Assembly: GCA_006503475.1 (NCBI GenBank)
Contig: RSEH01000066.1
Location: 62,001-126,000 of the forward strand
Reading direction: 5' to 3'
Source: Stentor roeselii
Taxonomy: Eukaryota > Ciliophora > Heterotrichea > Heterotrichida > Stentoridae
Length of the DNA: 64,000 nucleotides
Position numbers and translations under genes: made by a program. The notes beneath the pieces are model-generated. The model worked only from the letters and a program-made list of their open reading frames with translations, did no database searches and had not been told where the DNA came from. Positions 38,348 through 48,722 of this stretch are shown here, one piece after another; position 1 is the stretch's first letter; each line of letters starts with the position of its first letter.

Positions 38348-41300
38348 ATGGACTTCCTAAGTGAAGACAACTACTGTGGCCAATCCTTGCTGCGTTTGGT
38401 ATCCCGAGGCAGTGCAATAATAACCGAGCTACTCCGCCTAAGCGAATACATCCCAGCAGCATTTCTCGACGACCCCCCAGCAGAGGCTCAAGTATACAGT
38501 CCAATAATCTCAGACTTCACCTGTTTGAAAGACCTTGACACTTACGAGAACAACATAAGCGACAACCCAGAATACCAAGAGCTAGACGAGACCTTCCGAG
38601 AAGCGAACATAAAAATCCTGGAGCGTTTTTACATGTTATTCGAGAGTATTTACAGATACCACTCAGACTACCTGTTATTTTTGCGTGAATTGACACAAGG
38701 TACCTTCATTCACTACAACGCTGAGAACCTTTTAGAGCACCCTGAAGGTAAAAAGTTGATGGTTGAGGCACTTTACTTGTTAGGAGTGATGCTTTTGTTA
38801 CTTGATATAAAAATCACTGGCACTGTCCGAGAACGACTTTTGGTGAGTTACTATCGGTACAAGGGGCACTCCATTATCCAGAACATTGACGAGGTCTGCT
38901 CTCTTTGCAGGGTCACTGGGTACATCCCTGGAGAGTCAGTCATTCCCACCAAGCGTCCTGCGAATTACCCTGAAGAGTATTTCATGCGATGTCCTGTGCC
39001 TTTAGAAATCGTCAGCATCATGATCGGCCATCTGAAGGACGAGGATTTTTACTCACAGATCCATGTTTACCCGTCTCCTGAACATCGCGCTACTGCCTTG
39101 TCAGGGCAAGCCGCGATACTTTTCATTGTCTTGTACTTCTTGCCTGACTACCTCGAAGGCGAAATGAATAAAATGAGAGAAATCGTTGATAAGTTCTTCC
39201 CTGATAACTGGGTCATCGCCTTTTACCTCGGGTTCACTGTTGACCTTGCAGAACAGTGGGCGCCTTATAAGGCTGCGAAAAGTGCCTTGATTGGATACAC
39301 TTTAGTTCCGGAAAACGTGGGAAAGGTGTACAATAAGTACATGGGGTCCATCAAAACACTCAATAAAGCACTTCGGCATTACTTGAAAGAAGGTGTTTTG
39401 GTTGACGAGTACATCCTTTCTCATCGGTCTAAACTCATGAACTGTCTTCGTGACTGCAACGTCACTCTTAAGTGGGTCATGCTCGCTAAGCTAAGTGGAG
39501 TCAAAAAGCTTTTTGATCAGATTAACAGTGAGTTAAATCTTGAAGAGTTTCTTTTACTTTTGATGAACACTGCCCAGTTTGAAAGGATTTTAAAGTCAAA
39601 ATTAGAAGGAATGCTTGATAAAAGACAGCAGGTCTGGACTGAAGACCAGAGTCAAGCTGCTGTTCGAATGAATGAACTTGCTGATTACTTCTCCGGAAAC
39701 AGGCCATTAACTCGAGGGATCCAAAGAAATGAAGGTTATGAAAAATGGTTCTTAGAAATGGAAAACCAGATAAAATCTTTAAACTTCGATGATGCTGGAT
39801 CTTCAAGTAGAAAAATCCAACAACTAACCCAGGCCCTTGATGACATCGAGCAGTACCATCAAATAGAAGGAAACCTTCAGATCAAGCAGTTCCTTCAAGA
39901 AACAAAAGACTACCTAAAGCACATGGTTGACACTGTGAACTTAAACCTCGACATTCTTCAATGGATTGCCAGAATCTCTGACTTTTCATACGCCTGGCTC
40001 TGCATGGACGACTTCACTCAACTGATGCAAAACACGATCAGGAAAGACCCTCAAAGTGTCCGTTTCTTGGAAAGTACGATATTGAAACTGAGCTCTATAA
40101 TGAACGTGCCACTTGTTAGGATCCTTGAGTCCAACTCGCCAGATCTGGAGTCAGTCAGCGAGTACTACTCGAAAGAACTAGTCAAATACGTGCGGAAAGT
40201 CCTTCAAGTCATTCCTAATGCTGTCTTTGGACTACTTGATGAAGTCGCCAAACTTCAAGGAGGCAACGTTTCTGAAATCCCGGCAAAGATCAAAAGAGAA
40301 GAAATAAAAAACTTCGCATGTCTCGATGAACGACATCAGTTAGCATCTTTAACTCACCAGATCTCAGATTTCACCAAAGGGATCTTAATCATGGAGAAAA
40401 CTTTTGTGGGACTCATTGAAATCGACCCGAAGAAGCTACTTGAAGAAGGTATTCGAAGAGAGCTGGTTATGAAAATCTCTGAAATCCTAAATTCACATAT
40501 GACGTTTAAAGAAAGCAACATTGACTCTTTTGTTAGAAAACTTGATAGTTTAGCAGAAAAACTGAAAAAACTTCAAATGGCTTTTGAGTATATTCAGGAC
40601 TTTATAGGACTTTACGGACTTAAGATCTGGCAGGAGGAAATGACTAGAGTCGTCGGGTTCAACACTGAACTTGAAGCTTCTAGTTTCCTGCCACTTATCA
40701 ACAGCCACATGGAATCTTACCAGACTGGAATGGTTCCTATTCCAAAAATGAGGTCAGATGACGCTTCAGCTATCACTTTCGCTGGAAGACTTTTAAAGGA
40801 ATTGCTGAAACTTTGTGATATCAAGAAAAATATTTATATTGAGTGGATGAACGGATGGTATGACTCCAGTGGTCGAGAAATCGTTGGAATTGATGTAATG
40901 TCAAAACTTTATCAAAGCATCGGCGTTCATGGCCTTGCGGGCGTCGACAAGCTTCTTTGCTGCACATTGGTGCATAACTTGAAACTACTCGTGAGAAAAT
41001 ACAAGTCCTTCATCGGAACAGGCGCTTTGAACAACATCTGGAAAGAGGTTCAACCCACAAGTTGTGTACCGGAAAAAGGCCGTTCAGCTTATCATTCAGC
41101 GAATAATTTACTTAAGTCGTTTTCACCTGAAATCTCACAAATCGTGCTGAGAATTGGACAGATGCAACTTCTTAGAAGACTTATTGGATATGAAATCAAC
41201 TTTCGAGGAAGAATCGACTCGCCTTTATTGTGGAGCGCTTTAGGGACTGTTAATCGTTCTATTGTGAATGATGTGAAGAATAGCACGGATTTTCCTGGCA

Positions 41301-41770
41301 AGGATGATCAGCTTGTGTTGAACTTTGATATTCTTTTGAGCCAGATGGGATTCACTGCACCTTTTGAGAAGATTTATCTGAGGCCTGGTAATTTGCTGGA
41401 AAAGTTTCCTTTGATGATGTGCTTGTTCACTATCAGTCAACTTGGACTTATGCAGTATGATAAAAGAATTGGAGGACTTGTTAGGATCAAGCAGGAGATG
41501 ATTGATGGAGTTCCTTTCTTGGCTGGGATTTTAACTGTGTTCAGGCAGTTTCATTGTGAGTTCTTTAGAAGCTATTTCGGATATCTTGGACAATTCGTGA
41601 GCGCCACTGTTAATCTGATTAAAGAAGGCGGAAATAATAAAAAAACACTTGAACTGCAATCAGAACTCACAAACATTCTAGTCTTTGTTGAGGAGCTCAG
41701 GAAAATGGCAGGAATGACAAAGCAAGATGTGGACAATTTCATGCCCAGTCTTATTTTAGATAAACTATAG
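38348..41770 (+). CDS. WASHC5: WASH complex subunit 5 (strumpellin)
   Basis: 1140 residues against ~1160 in human, collinear from the first residue. DFLSEDNYCGQSLLRLVS, AIITELLRLSEYIPAAF, EALYLLGVMLLLLDIKITG and VRERLLVSYYRY match strumpellin almost word for word. It is the large helical scaffold of the WASH complex, which activates Arp2/3 on endosomes to form branched actin for cargo sorting. The start is TATAAATGG. No sign of internal introns. Confidence 0.97.
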   Translation: MDFLSEDNYCGQSLLRLVSRGSAIITELLRLSEYIPAAFLDDPPAEAQVYSPIISDFTCLKDLDTYENNISDNPEYQELDETFREANIKILERFYMLFESIYRYHSDYLLFLRELTQGTFIHYNAENLLEHPEGKKLMVEALYLLGVMLLLLDIKITGTVRERLLVSYYRYKGHSIIQNIDEVCSLCRVTGYIPGESVIPTKRPANYPEEYFMRCPVPLEIVSIMIGHLKDEDFYSQIHVYPSPEHRATALSGQAAILFIVLYFLPDYLEGEMNKMREIVDKFFPDNWVIAFYLGFTVDLAEQWAPYKAAKSALIGYTLVPENVGKVYNKYMGSIKTLNKALRHYLKEGVLVDEYILSHRSKLMNCLRDCNVTLKWVMLAKLSGVKKLFDQINSELNLEEFLLLLMNTAQFERILKSKLEGMLDKRQQVWTEDQSQAAVRMNELADYFSGNRPLTRGIQRNEGYEKWFLEMENQIKSLNFDDAGSSSRKIQQLTQALDDIEQYHQIEGNLQIKQFLQETKDYLKHMVDTVNLNLDILQWIARISDFSYAWLCMDDFTQLMQNTIRKDPQSVRFLESTILKLSSIMNVPLVRILESNSPDLESVSEYYSKELVKYVRKVLQVIPNAVFGLLDEVAKLQGGNVSEIPAKIKREEIKNFACLDERHQLASLTHQISDFTKGILIMEKTFVGLIEIDPKKLLEEGIRRELVMKISEILNSHMTFKESNIDSFVRKLDSLAEKLKKLQMAFEYIQDFIGLYGLKIWQEEMTRVVGFNTELEASSFLPLINSHMESYQTGMVPIPKMRSDDASAITFAGRLLKELLKLCDIKKNIYIEWMNGWYDSSGREIVGIDVMSKLYQSIGVHGLAGVDKLLCCTLVHNLKLLVRKYKSFIGTGALNNIWKEVQPTSCVPEKGRSAYHSANNLLKSFSPEISQIVLRIGQMQLLRRLIGYEINFRGRIDSPLLWSALGTVNRSIVNDVKNSTDFPGKDDQLVLNFDILLSQMGFTAPFEKIYLRPGNLLEKFPLMMCLFTISQLGLMQYDKRIGGLVRIKQEMIDGVPFLAGILTVFRQFHCEFFRSYFGYLGQFVSATVNLIKEGGNNKKTLELQSELTNILVFVEELRKMAGMTKQDVDNFMPSLILDKL

Positions 41771-41856
41771 ATTAGGAGTTTTGAAACGCTTTAATGATAA
41801 AAACATCTTGCCTAGTAAATCCCTAGATATTCCCTAATTCTACTCATACATATTAT

Positions 41857-43023
41857 ATGAAAATCTTTCTAATACTGCATGTCCTGCAAGTCTTGTCATC
41901 TCCAATTCGAATCTCTCTCAACCGCCGTCAGTTTTCAGCTGAAAACCGTTTAAACCTAATCCGAGCACTGAAAGTCGAACAACTATTCCTACCCTACAGT
42001 GACTTCTACCAGCAATCCTCTAAAGTGATGTTAAAAAACTACGCAAACACTCAATTCGTTGGTGAAATCAGCATTGGAACCCCATCTCAGAAGTTCGACG
42101 TTATTTTCGACACAGGCAGCTCGAACCTGGTAATAAATTCAAAGAAATGCAAAAGTACCAGTTGTCAAAGTCGAAAGTCTTACAATTCCAATCGTTCCAT
42201 GACGCATAAATCTCAAGACTATTCTATAAGTATTCAGTTTGGGACTGGTGAAATTGAAGGAGATGTGTCAGAAGATGTGATTTCTATTGGAAAAGTACAT
42301 TTGAGGCATCAGAAGTTCATTGAAATCACTTCAGAACGAGGAGAAGTCTTTGCTGATTGTAAATTTTCAGGGATTTTGGGACTTGCTTTTCAGTCTATGG
42401 CTGCTCATGGCACTGTTGCTGTTGTTGATAGCGTGGTTCAGAAAGGGCAGCTTGCTTGGAACGTTTTTTCTTTTTATTACAGTTTAAACCCTGCTGAGAG
42501 TTCAGAGGTTTTGATAGGTAGTATCAATGAGAAGAAGTTCACAGGTGAAATCACATGGACTCCAGTAATAAAAGGTTTAGAAAACTACTGGCTAATCGAG
42601 CTTGACGATATTTTACTAGATGGAGTAAGTCTTCACTTCTGCCCTGAAGGTTGCAAAGCAGCAGTAGACACAGGAACCACTTTACTAGCAGCTCCAAGTG
42701 AAGACCTATACGAGCTGATACAATACATAAACAGCGAATGTTCAGACCTAAGCAAGTTCCCAATCCTAACCTTTATAATCGAAGGCAGGTCATTTGACCT
42801 GAGTGCTGAAGACTACATCATAACCCAGAAAGGAAGTTTTGTAGACGATCCAGGAAGACACACAGAAGGTTTCGATGAATGCGCCTTGGCGATGATGGCC
42901 ATAGACGTGCCTGAGCCCAATGGACCTCTTTGGATCCTTGGAGATATCTTTTTAAGCAAATTTTACTCAATTTTTGACAGAGACAACCTGAAGGTAGGCC
43001 TCGCTCTGGCGAAACATGCGTAA
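41857..43023 (+). CDS. pepsin-family aspartic protease (cathepsin D-like)
   Basis: 388 residues. A short hydrophobic signal peptide (MKIFLILHVLQVLSS) and a propeptide precede the mature enzyme. The two catalytic motifs are DTGSS (D85) and DTGTT (D271). The flap-region YSISIQFGTGEIEGDV, the GILGLAF motif and C-terminal LWILGDIFLSKFYSIFD are typical. It is probably secreted into lysosomes or phagosomes, where ciliates digest food. Its stop is 10 bp from that of the convergent PP2C gene. Confidence 0.96.
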   Translation: MKIFLILHVLQVLSSPIRISLNRRQFSAENRLNLIRALKVEQLFLPYSDFYQQSSKVMLKNYANTQFVGEISIGTPSQKFDVIFDTGSSNLVINSKKCKSTSCQSRKSYNSNRSMTHKSQDYSISIQFGTGEIEGDVSEDVISIGKVHLRHQKFIEITSERGEVFADCKFSGILGLAFQSMAAHGTVAVVDSVVQKGQLAWNVFSFYYSLNPAESSEVLIGSINEKKFTGEITWTPVIKGLENYWLIELDDILLDGVSLHFCPEGCKAAVDTGTTLLAAPSEDLYELIQYINSECSDLSKFPILTFIIEGRSFDLSAEDYIITQKGSFVDDPGRHTEGFDECALAMMAIDVPEPNGPLWILGDIFLSKFYSIFDRDNLKVGLALAKHA

Positions 43024-43033
43024 TTTATCATCA

Positions 43034-44425
43034 TTACTTAAAGAAAACCACCAGGGCTGTGATGTCGTCGATCACGCTTTCACGTTCCCATCGACTTGTC
43101 GCGGTTTCGATGAGACGGTCGCAGCAGGCCTCTGAGCTGCCTTTTTTCCACATTTCTTGAACGATTTCTACCGACTCTTGACTTGTGATGAACTCCCAGA
43201 TACCGTCTGTGGCGAGGATCAGGAACTTGTCTTTTTTACTTAGTTTTTTAATGGTCAATTCTGGGGTCGAGATTAAACCGTAGTTTTTTGCTGATAGGTC
43301 ACCGATTGATCTTGTCATTGCTAGACCTGGACTTTCTTTTTCTTCGGACCAGACTCGAAGTGGACCTACTGGGGTGCCATTAGGCATTCGATACTGCCTA
43401 ACGATTCCTCCTGTAAGAGTGACTCTACGAGCTTCATCCTCTCTACTAGGTTTATGATCAGACGACAATTCAAAAGCCTTCCAAGTATTATTTTTCGATT
43501 TCCTTCCAATGACAGCTCTAGAGTCTCCAATATTAGCACAAACCAGCATTCCAGCCCTAACAAGCACCGAGACCATAGTAGACCCATTAAACTTCATGTT
43601 AATCTCCGCATTTTCCACAAAAGAAACCATTTCTTTGATCCCAGCTGAAAATACTTCAACCAAATTTGCATCAGGGTTGACAGTTGAGTTCAAAGAGTCC
43701 TCAACACAAGAAACTACATTTTTTCTAATAAGGGCTGAAATTTTATGTCCTTTATCTCCATGACCATCACAAACAGTAAACAAAAACTGTCCCTTGATGC
43801 CCTGAAGCTTTTGTTGAATAATCCAAGAGTCCTGATTATGTTTTTTTCTCTTTCCCATGAGTGACCCGGTCTGAGTCTTGCAAGCACATCGAGTGACAAA
43901 ATTTTGCACTTTTTGTTCAACTTGCACTAAAGTCGGTTTCGAGTTAAAATTCTTTTCTTTCTTTTCTTCCTCAACATTTCGAGACTTTTCTTTAATTTTT
44001 TCCTTCTGAATCACCTGATCTTTATTTTCTATCAATATTGACCCTCGAGCTTTGAAAGGTTCGATTTTGTTGTTTAAAGTTTCAAGGACTATTGATCCTC
44101 GCATTTTTGGACTTGGAGGTCGGAAGCTGACTGAGTTCTTTAAGATTGATTCAGATTTACTTTCGCTTAAACTTGACTTTTTGATTTCTAGGTTTATTGG
44201 AGGAAGTTTAAATGAAGAGACTGGGACTCGGCTGACTGGAGAGTTTTCGCCTGTGAAGTTGACCCAGCCTGTTGGGGATTTCGTTTTTCCCTTCACTAAA
44301 ACCTTTTCTGAATCGGGAACTGAAGAGCTCATTACTGAGTTCCGAATTGATCTAAGAGAAAGAGTTTGATTTGATGAGAGCTTCGAAGGTTTCAATGAAA
44401 TCTGCATTCGTGAATTAGGATACAT
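43034..44425 (-). CDS. PP2C-type protein phosphatase
   Basis: 463 residues. The N-terminal ~180 residues are disordered, Ser/Lys-rich. The PP2C (PPM) domain follows: KHNQDSW, FTVCDGHGDKG (metal-binding Asp and Gly), NGSTMVSVLV, NIGDSRAVIG, AMTRSIGDLSAK, LATDGIWEF and DDITALVV. The metal-binding Asp residues are all present, so Mn2+/Mg2+-dependent Ser/Thr phosphatase activity is expected. The ATG lies 6 bp after the stop of the upstream gene on the same strand. Confidence 0.96.
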   Translation of the reverse strand: MYPNSRMQISLKPSKLSSNQTLSLRSIRNSVMSSSVPDSEKVLVKGKTKSPTGWVNFTGENSPVSRVPVSSFKLPPINLEIKKSSLSESKSESILKNSVSFRPPSPKMRGSIVLETLNNKIEPFKARGSILIENKDQVIQKEKIKEKSRNVEEEKKEKNFNSKPTLVQVEQKVQNFVTRCACKTQTGSLMGKRKKHNQDSWIIQQKLQGIKGQFLFTVCDGHGDKGHKISALIRKNVVSCVEDSLNSTVNPDANLVEVFSAGIKEMVSFVENAEINMKFNGSTMVSVLVRAGMLVCANIGDSRAVIGRKSKNNTWKAFELSSDHKPSREDEARRVTLTGGIVRQYRMPNGTPVGPLRVWSEEKESPGLAMTRSIGDLSAKNYGLISTPELTIKKLSKKDKFLILATDGIWEFITSQESVEIVQEMWKKGSSEACCDRLIETATSRWERESVIDDITALVVFFK

Positions 44426-44431
44426 TGTTTA

Positions 44432-45772
44432 TTAGTTATTATCCTTTGTTAGAGTTTTATAGTACTTTAAGATTTTGTAAAGTTCTGGAGTCATTAACCC
44501 GGCCTTTTCTATGGAATTTAAGCAGATCAGTCCTTTGTTCCCTAGAAAGTCTTTGTGCTTCGCTGTGAAAAAAGGGAGAAGTCTCGTGATTGTTGATTTA
44601 TTGTTCAAGTTTTCTGCAATTTCAAAAACTTTTTCCATGCTTTTCGCACACCATTCTTGATCATCAAGAGAATCAAGGACGACTTGAAAAAGGTTAACTT
44701 TGAGTCTTCCAACTTTAAACAAGGCATAAATACTCCAGATTTTTTCAAGGTGAGTCATTTTTTGCAGGTTTTTTCTGACAATACTGTCAAATTTCCTCCA
44801 CCCTGCCCGATGTATAAATCCCTTGATGCCCATCACGTACATGAGCAAGTATAAATGCTTCGGTTCTAGTTTTTCCATGTTTTCTTCAACAAACAACTCG
44901 AAATACTTGCAGACTTCTCTGCCCCTGTCGAACTCATGAAGACCGTTGACGATGAACAAGACTGATTCACTAGAAAAGTTTGAAAGGTCTCTTGTTTCAA
45001 GGTTTTTCAAGAGTTTTTCTCGATATTGGGCCAAAAGTTCATTGTACCTTGAACTCTGGTTCACTAGTTTCGCGTATTCTTCATCACTCAAAGAGTTCAA
45101 AGATGAAAAAAAATGAAATTCTAATGAACCTGCATGAGTCCCGCACTTCCAGACCTGCTCCATAAAATCGATTTTTTCTGAATTTGAAAGACTTTCTGAT
45201 ATTTTTTCTACCATGATGAAGGCCTTCTTGTTGAAGAAGGTTTCTGGGTAGAATGAAAAACTTTTTAATATTTTTAAAAGGTCTGCTTTAGAAGCTGATT
45301 CAATTAAAATAAAAGCTTTTTCGGTTAGTTTATTGATGAGGATGCCGTGATTTGCTTTGAATTTGTGAAATGAATAAAGAATTGAACCGATTTCGTGCAA
45401 GTTTAAAATTGAGATGTTTTTTAAGATTTGCTCTGAAATGGCTTCAATGCTTTTTTCGTCTAATAAGCCGAGTTTGTTAAGAGCCTGAGCTAGTTTAATC
45501 AGATCTTGATGTGAAAAAAAGCTTAAATGGCTTTCTAGTCTCGGTTTTATCTGAATGAAAAACGGTTTAAAAGCAGAAAAATTCGCAATTTCGACAAGAC
45601 TTGAAATGAAAAGCTTGTCTTTCAGATCTTCATGACTTGTCAACATTTGTGTGATGTTAGAGACACTTGCCATTGGGATATTTCCTTGATTTTTCTGAAT
45701 CTCCCTGATAATGAAACTATGAGGATTGAGTACTTTTCCTTGACTCATAAGCCTAATTCCATATCTTATCAT
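44432..45772 (-). CDS. helical-repeat protein, probably mitochondrial (FASTK/OPR-like), 446 aa
   Basis: The N-terminus (MIRYGIRLMSQGK) is basic, amphipathic and lacks acids: a candidate mitochondrial presequence. The rest is a chain of two-helix repeats with spaced leucines (HQDLIKLAQALNKLGLLDEK, LHEIGSILYSFHKFKANHGI, HLEKIWSIYALFKVGRL). This resembles FASTK or octotricopeptide-type organellar RNA-binding solenoids. No RAP domain was seen. Assignment is by pattern only. Confidence 0.7.
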   Translation of the reverse strand: MIRYGIRLMSQGKVLNPHSFIIREIQKNQGNIPMASVSNITQMLTSHEDLKDKLFISSLVEIANFSAFKPFFIQIKPRLESHLSFFSHQDLIKLAQALNKLGLLDEKSIEAISEQILKNISILNLHEIGSILYSFHKFKANHGILINKLTEKAFILIESASKADLLKILKSFSFYPETFFNKKAFIMVEKISESLSNSEKIDFMEQVWKCGTHAGSLEFHFFSSLNSLSDEEYAKLVNQSSRYNELLAQYREKLLKNLETRDLSNFSSESVLFIVNGLHEFDRGREVCKYFELFVEENMEKLEPKHLYLLMYVMGIKGFIHRAGWRKFDSIVRKNLQKMTHLEKIWSIYALFKVGRLKVNLFQVVLDSLDDQEWCAKSMEKVFEIAENLNNKSTITRLLPFFTAKHKDFLGNKGLICLNSIEKAGLMTPELYKILKYYKTLTKDNN

Positions 45773-45797
45773 TCTAATCCAACCTAAACCTTATCAT

Positions 45798-46328
45798 TCA
45801 ATTCTGATCATTTTTCTGTTTTTTCTCATCACCATTCTCAGCTTCTTTTCCCTCCTCTTCAACTTTTGCCTTCTTTTTACACTCAATCGCTTCAAAGTCA
45901 AATCCAGATCCAGGTACATAATCTTTATCAATCTTCAAAGCCTGTTCAAGTCTCTTAATTTCTTCAAACTTCTTAAAAATCTTACTATGACTTGAAGAAT
46001 CATTTAAAATCGGTGCTTCTTCAAGTTTTTGATGTAAATAATCCCTTGCAATTTTAACTTTTTCTTCAATTTCATCATCATCGACCATATCTTCCTTCAA
46101 CTTTTTCTTGAATTTAAGTAGTTGAATTTCAATGAGTCTTTTTTGTTCATGTTGCAAAATTTCCTTATCAGGTCTTTTCGGAGGTTTCGGGGGATTTGCC
46201 TTTAAACTTTCAAGTTCTTTCTGAAACTTCATTCGATTCGTAGTCTTGTTGACAAAGGCCAGGTTTTTCTGGACGTATCCGCTGGTCCCTGACCCTCGAG
46301 GTGTTGTGAGTCCGACTCCGTTATACAT
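45798..46328 (-). CDS. CWC21: Cwc21/SRRM2-type spliceosomal protein
   Basis: 176 residues. The N-terminal MYNGVGLTTPRGSGTSGYVQ is diagnostic for Cwc21 and SRRM2 and fixes the start. The cwf21 helix pair follows (KRPDKEILQHEQKRLIEIQLL, then EEKVKIARDYL). It binds Prp8 and Snu114 near the catalytic core of the spliceosome. The C-terminal tail is Lys/Glu-rich; there is no long RS domain as in animal SRRM2. Its ATG lies 6 bp from the upstream gene's stop. Confidence 0.95.
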   Translation of the reverse strand: MYNGVGLTTPRGSGTSGYVQKNLAFVNKTTNRMKFQKELESLKANPPKPPKRPDKEILQHEQKRLIEIQLLKFKKKLKEDMVDDDEIEEKVKIARDYLHQKLEEAPILNDSSSHSKIFKKFEEIKRLEQALKIDKDYVPGSGFDFEAIECKKKAKVEEEGKEAENGDEKKQKNDQN

Positions 46329-46334
46329 AGATTA

Positions 46335-48188
46335 TTAAACTAACAGCTCTTCCATTAATGTGCAAAGGTCTTTTAACTTGTCTACTTTTGAGTTCAACAT
46401 CATGGACTCCTCGGAACTTAGGATCGATGACTGATCGTCTTTCATGCTTTGAGATGGGTTTCGACTGAATTGCTTTGAAAAACGATCTTCGAAATTTTCT
46501 GATTTGTTTATACGGTCTTGCATTATTTTCACTTTTTTGTCGTAATCTCGTTGCATGGTTTTTAGTCTCATCATCTCGTTTTGGATCATTGGAATGAACT
46601 CTTGGGCTGTTGGGTTTTTTAACCAGTTTTTTTGGATTTCTTTTTCACGTTTTTCTAACTCGGCTTCTCGCTCTGCTAGTCTTTCTTCTCGAAGTGAGAG
46701 GATGTCGGGATTTGAATTATGGTTAGAATGATTTTCAATAGGTTTAGAAGATTTTTTCGAGTAAATCGGTGGCTTTTCTGAACTGATTGAGCTCTCTCTC
46801 GGAGTTCCAGGCACATTAAGATATATTTTATCTTTTTCACTAGCTCTGGGTGTTAAAGAACTAGGAATCGGGCGAGTACTTTTGTTATTCATAGAAACCA
46901 AAGCCTTAGAAGGTACTTTTTCAAAAGTAAACTGTATCGGCTCAATAGAAATATCAGGAAGATTATCAATAGTCCCTCCACCAATTTCCTCTATTTCAGA
47001 ATCTCCAGTTTCTGAATTAAGCGAGGAAGTAAATGTCAACTTCTTAAAAGAAGCAGGATCCGTCACTTTCGAAGTATTCGAAGTTTTTTTCTGTGAAAAA
47101 GTCTGAGAATTCAGTTTCTGGATCTCATTTAGCTGAGCCTTCAGCAAAACTTTTGTCTTTTCCAGTTTTTTTTTATTATTCTCTAAATTTATCTGCTCTG
47201 CAATCAAAGCCTGTTGTTTTCCTTCAAAATTTTTTTGATTTTCCAGAACTTCTTGTTGAAGTTTATTTATTTCTTCTTGTCGAAAATTGAGTTCTCCTTC
47301 TTTTTTCAGGTTTTTCTTAAGTTTTCCCTGAAGTTCCACCTTAAGAAACTGGATTTCTGCCTTTTGCCATTCAAGAGTTTTCCTGATTTTTTCACAGTTT
47401 TCATTTGAATCTTTAAGTTTTCGATAATTTGCCTGCAAAAGAGCCCAGCTTTTATTATCAAAGACTTTTTTTTCAATGATCTGCTTTCTTGATTTGAAGT
47501 CTCCAGTAAACAAATAGTTAAAATACTGACTTTTCATCGAATCTTCAAAAGAAAAGCAGAACTTTTTCAAGACCTCGTCATTAACAGCGAGTCTTTTATG
47601 AAGGTCGATATTTTCTTTGACAATTTCTGAAGTTTCAATGTCTTGCCAAAAGTTTTGCAAGATTTTCGACTTTTCCGGAAGTTCCATTCCAAGAACGTGA
47701 AAATCGAAAGTGACGCCTAAAAACTTTAAACAACCTGTGAAGGTCTTTCCGGATTCGACCTGGTCAATGATTCGAGAGACTTGCTTGTGAAGGTTGTAAA
47801 GAGCTTTTATGTGAAGTTCTTTACTTGCTTCCTGTGGAAGGTCTGAAAGAATCACCTGGACTTCAGACGTGTCATGATTGTTAGAATTCAAAGATTGTCG
47901 AGAAAGAAGGTCTTCTAGTTTCATCTGGACCTGGCAAAACTGATTAAAAAGGTCTTGGTTCCTGTATGACTTTTACTCTGCATTCAAATTTAAAAAGTGT
48001 TCCTTGGAAGGACTGGATAAGTCAATTGAGCTGGAACATCTCTTATTTTGATTCGCATTTTCCTCGTCTTCGCTGTCGTTACAGAGACTGAAGTTCATAA
48101 ACTGAGAAATCCTGTTGTTAAGCCGGTCGATTTGATTTTCAAGTGAATTCGGCTGAGAAGCCTGTGCAAGTCCTAAGTTTTTTTCCAT
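46335..48188 (-). CDS. coiled-coil protein, 612 aa (two exons)
   Basis: Exon 1 starts at the ATG 48188 (MEKNLGLAQASQPNSLENQI) and joins exon 2 through a 15-nt intron at 47962-47976 in phase 2. Residues ~230-360 are a strong coiled coil (FRQEEINKLQQEVLENQKNF), and a second coil lies at ~480-560. Between them is a Ser/Pro-rich disordered section. The part before the first coil is helical (KALYNLHKQVSRIIDQVESG). I do not recognise the family; centrosomal or ciliary structural proteins look like this. Confidence 0.87.
47962..47976 (-). other. 15-nt spliceosomal intron (coiled-coil gene 46335-48188)
   Basis: On the minus strand the sequence is GTAAAAGTCATACAG, with A at position 10, phase 2. Read-through meets TAA at once; removal restores GAG and joins the two frames. 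Confidence 0.92.
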
Positions 48189-48356
48189 ATTATAATGTTT
48201 TCTCAACTTTAAATCTTAAGGTTACTGCGAAATTTAAACGATATTGAAAGAAAATCTGAAAAACTCTTATTATTTCACTGGTAATCATAAGAAATAAAAC
48301 AGCTTAATATGAAATTAATCAATGAATTCTTTTAATTCTGAAAGATAATTATAATA

Positions 48357-48650
48357 ATGGGTTGCTGCTTTACATCGAGACTCGAAGCTAGCATTGACAT
48401 GGCTCTCACTGAAAAAGTCCCTCAAGACTCAAACGAATCTGACTTCGTTGAAGTTTATCTCCAGTCAGATGAAGAAATCCCGAACAGACTCGAAGAATGG
48501 CGAGCTTACAAATACAAAACTTCTAATTCCGAGTCCTCTGCGATCCTATCCACCCTTTTGCATTCAGATAGAAAAATCTCGATTTATAGTAAACCTGGAA
48601 GCATTGTTGATAGTTTTGCTGTAAATGCATTAGGTTTGAATAAGAATTAA
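48357..48650 (+). CDS. putative N-acylated small acidic protein, 97 aa
   Basis: MGCCFTS at the N-terminus predicts myristoylation of Gly2 and palmitoylation of the two cysteines, so membrane attachment. The rest has no known domain; the middle is acidic (DSNESDFVEVYLQSDEE). It starts 168 bp from the divergent coiled-coil gene. Confidence 0.75.
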   Translation: MGCCFTSRLEASIDMALTEKVPQDSNESDFVEVYLQSDEEIPNRLEEWRAYKYKTSNSESSAILSTLLHSDRKISIYSKPGSIVDSFAVNALGLNKN

Positions 48651-48722
48651 TTAATAAGTTGTAGAGATTTTGACGAAGTCGAATTTTTTTTCATTGTTGT
48701 GGATTGTTTTATTTGATAAAAT

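Noticed and set aside
38146-38364. 72-codon plus-strand frame before strumpellin
   Set aside because: AT-driven composition, poor start context, and overlap with the real strumpellin start at 38348.
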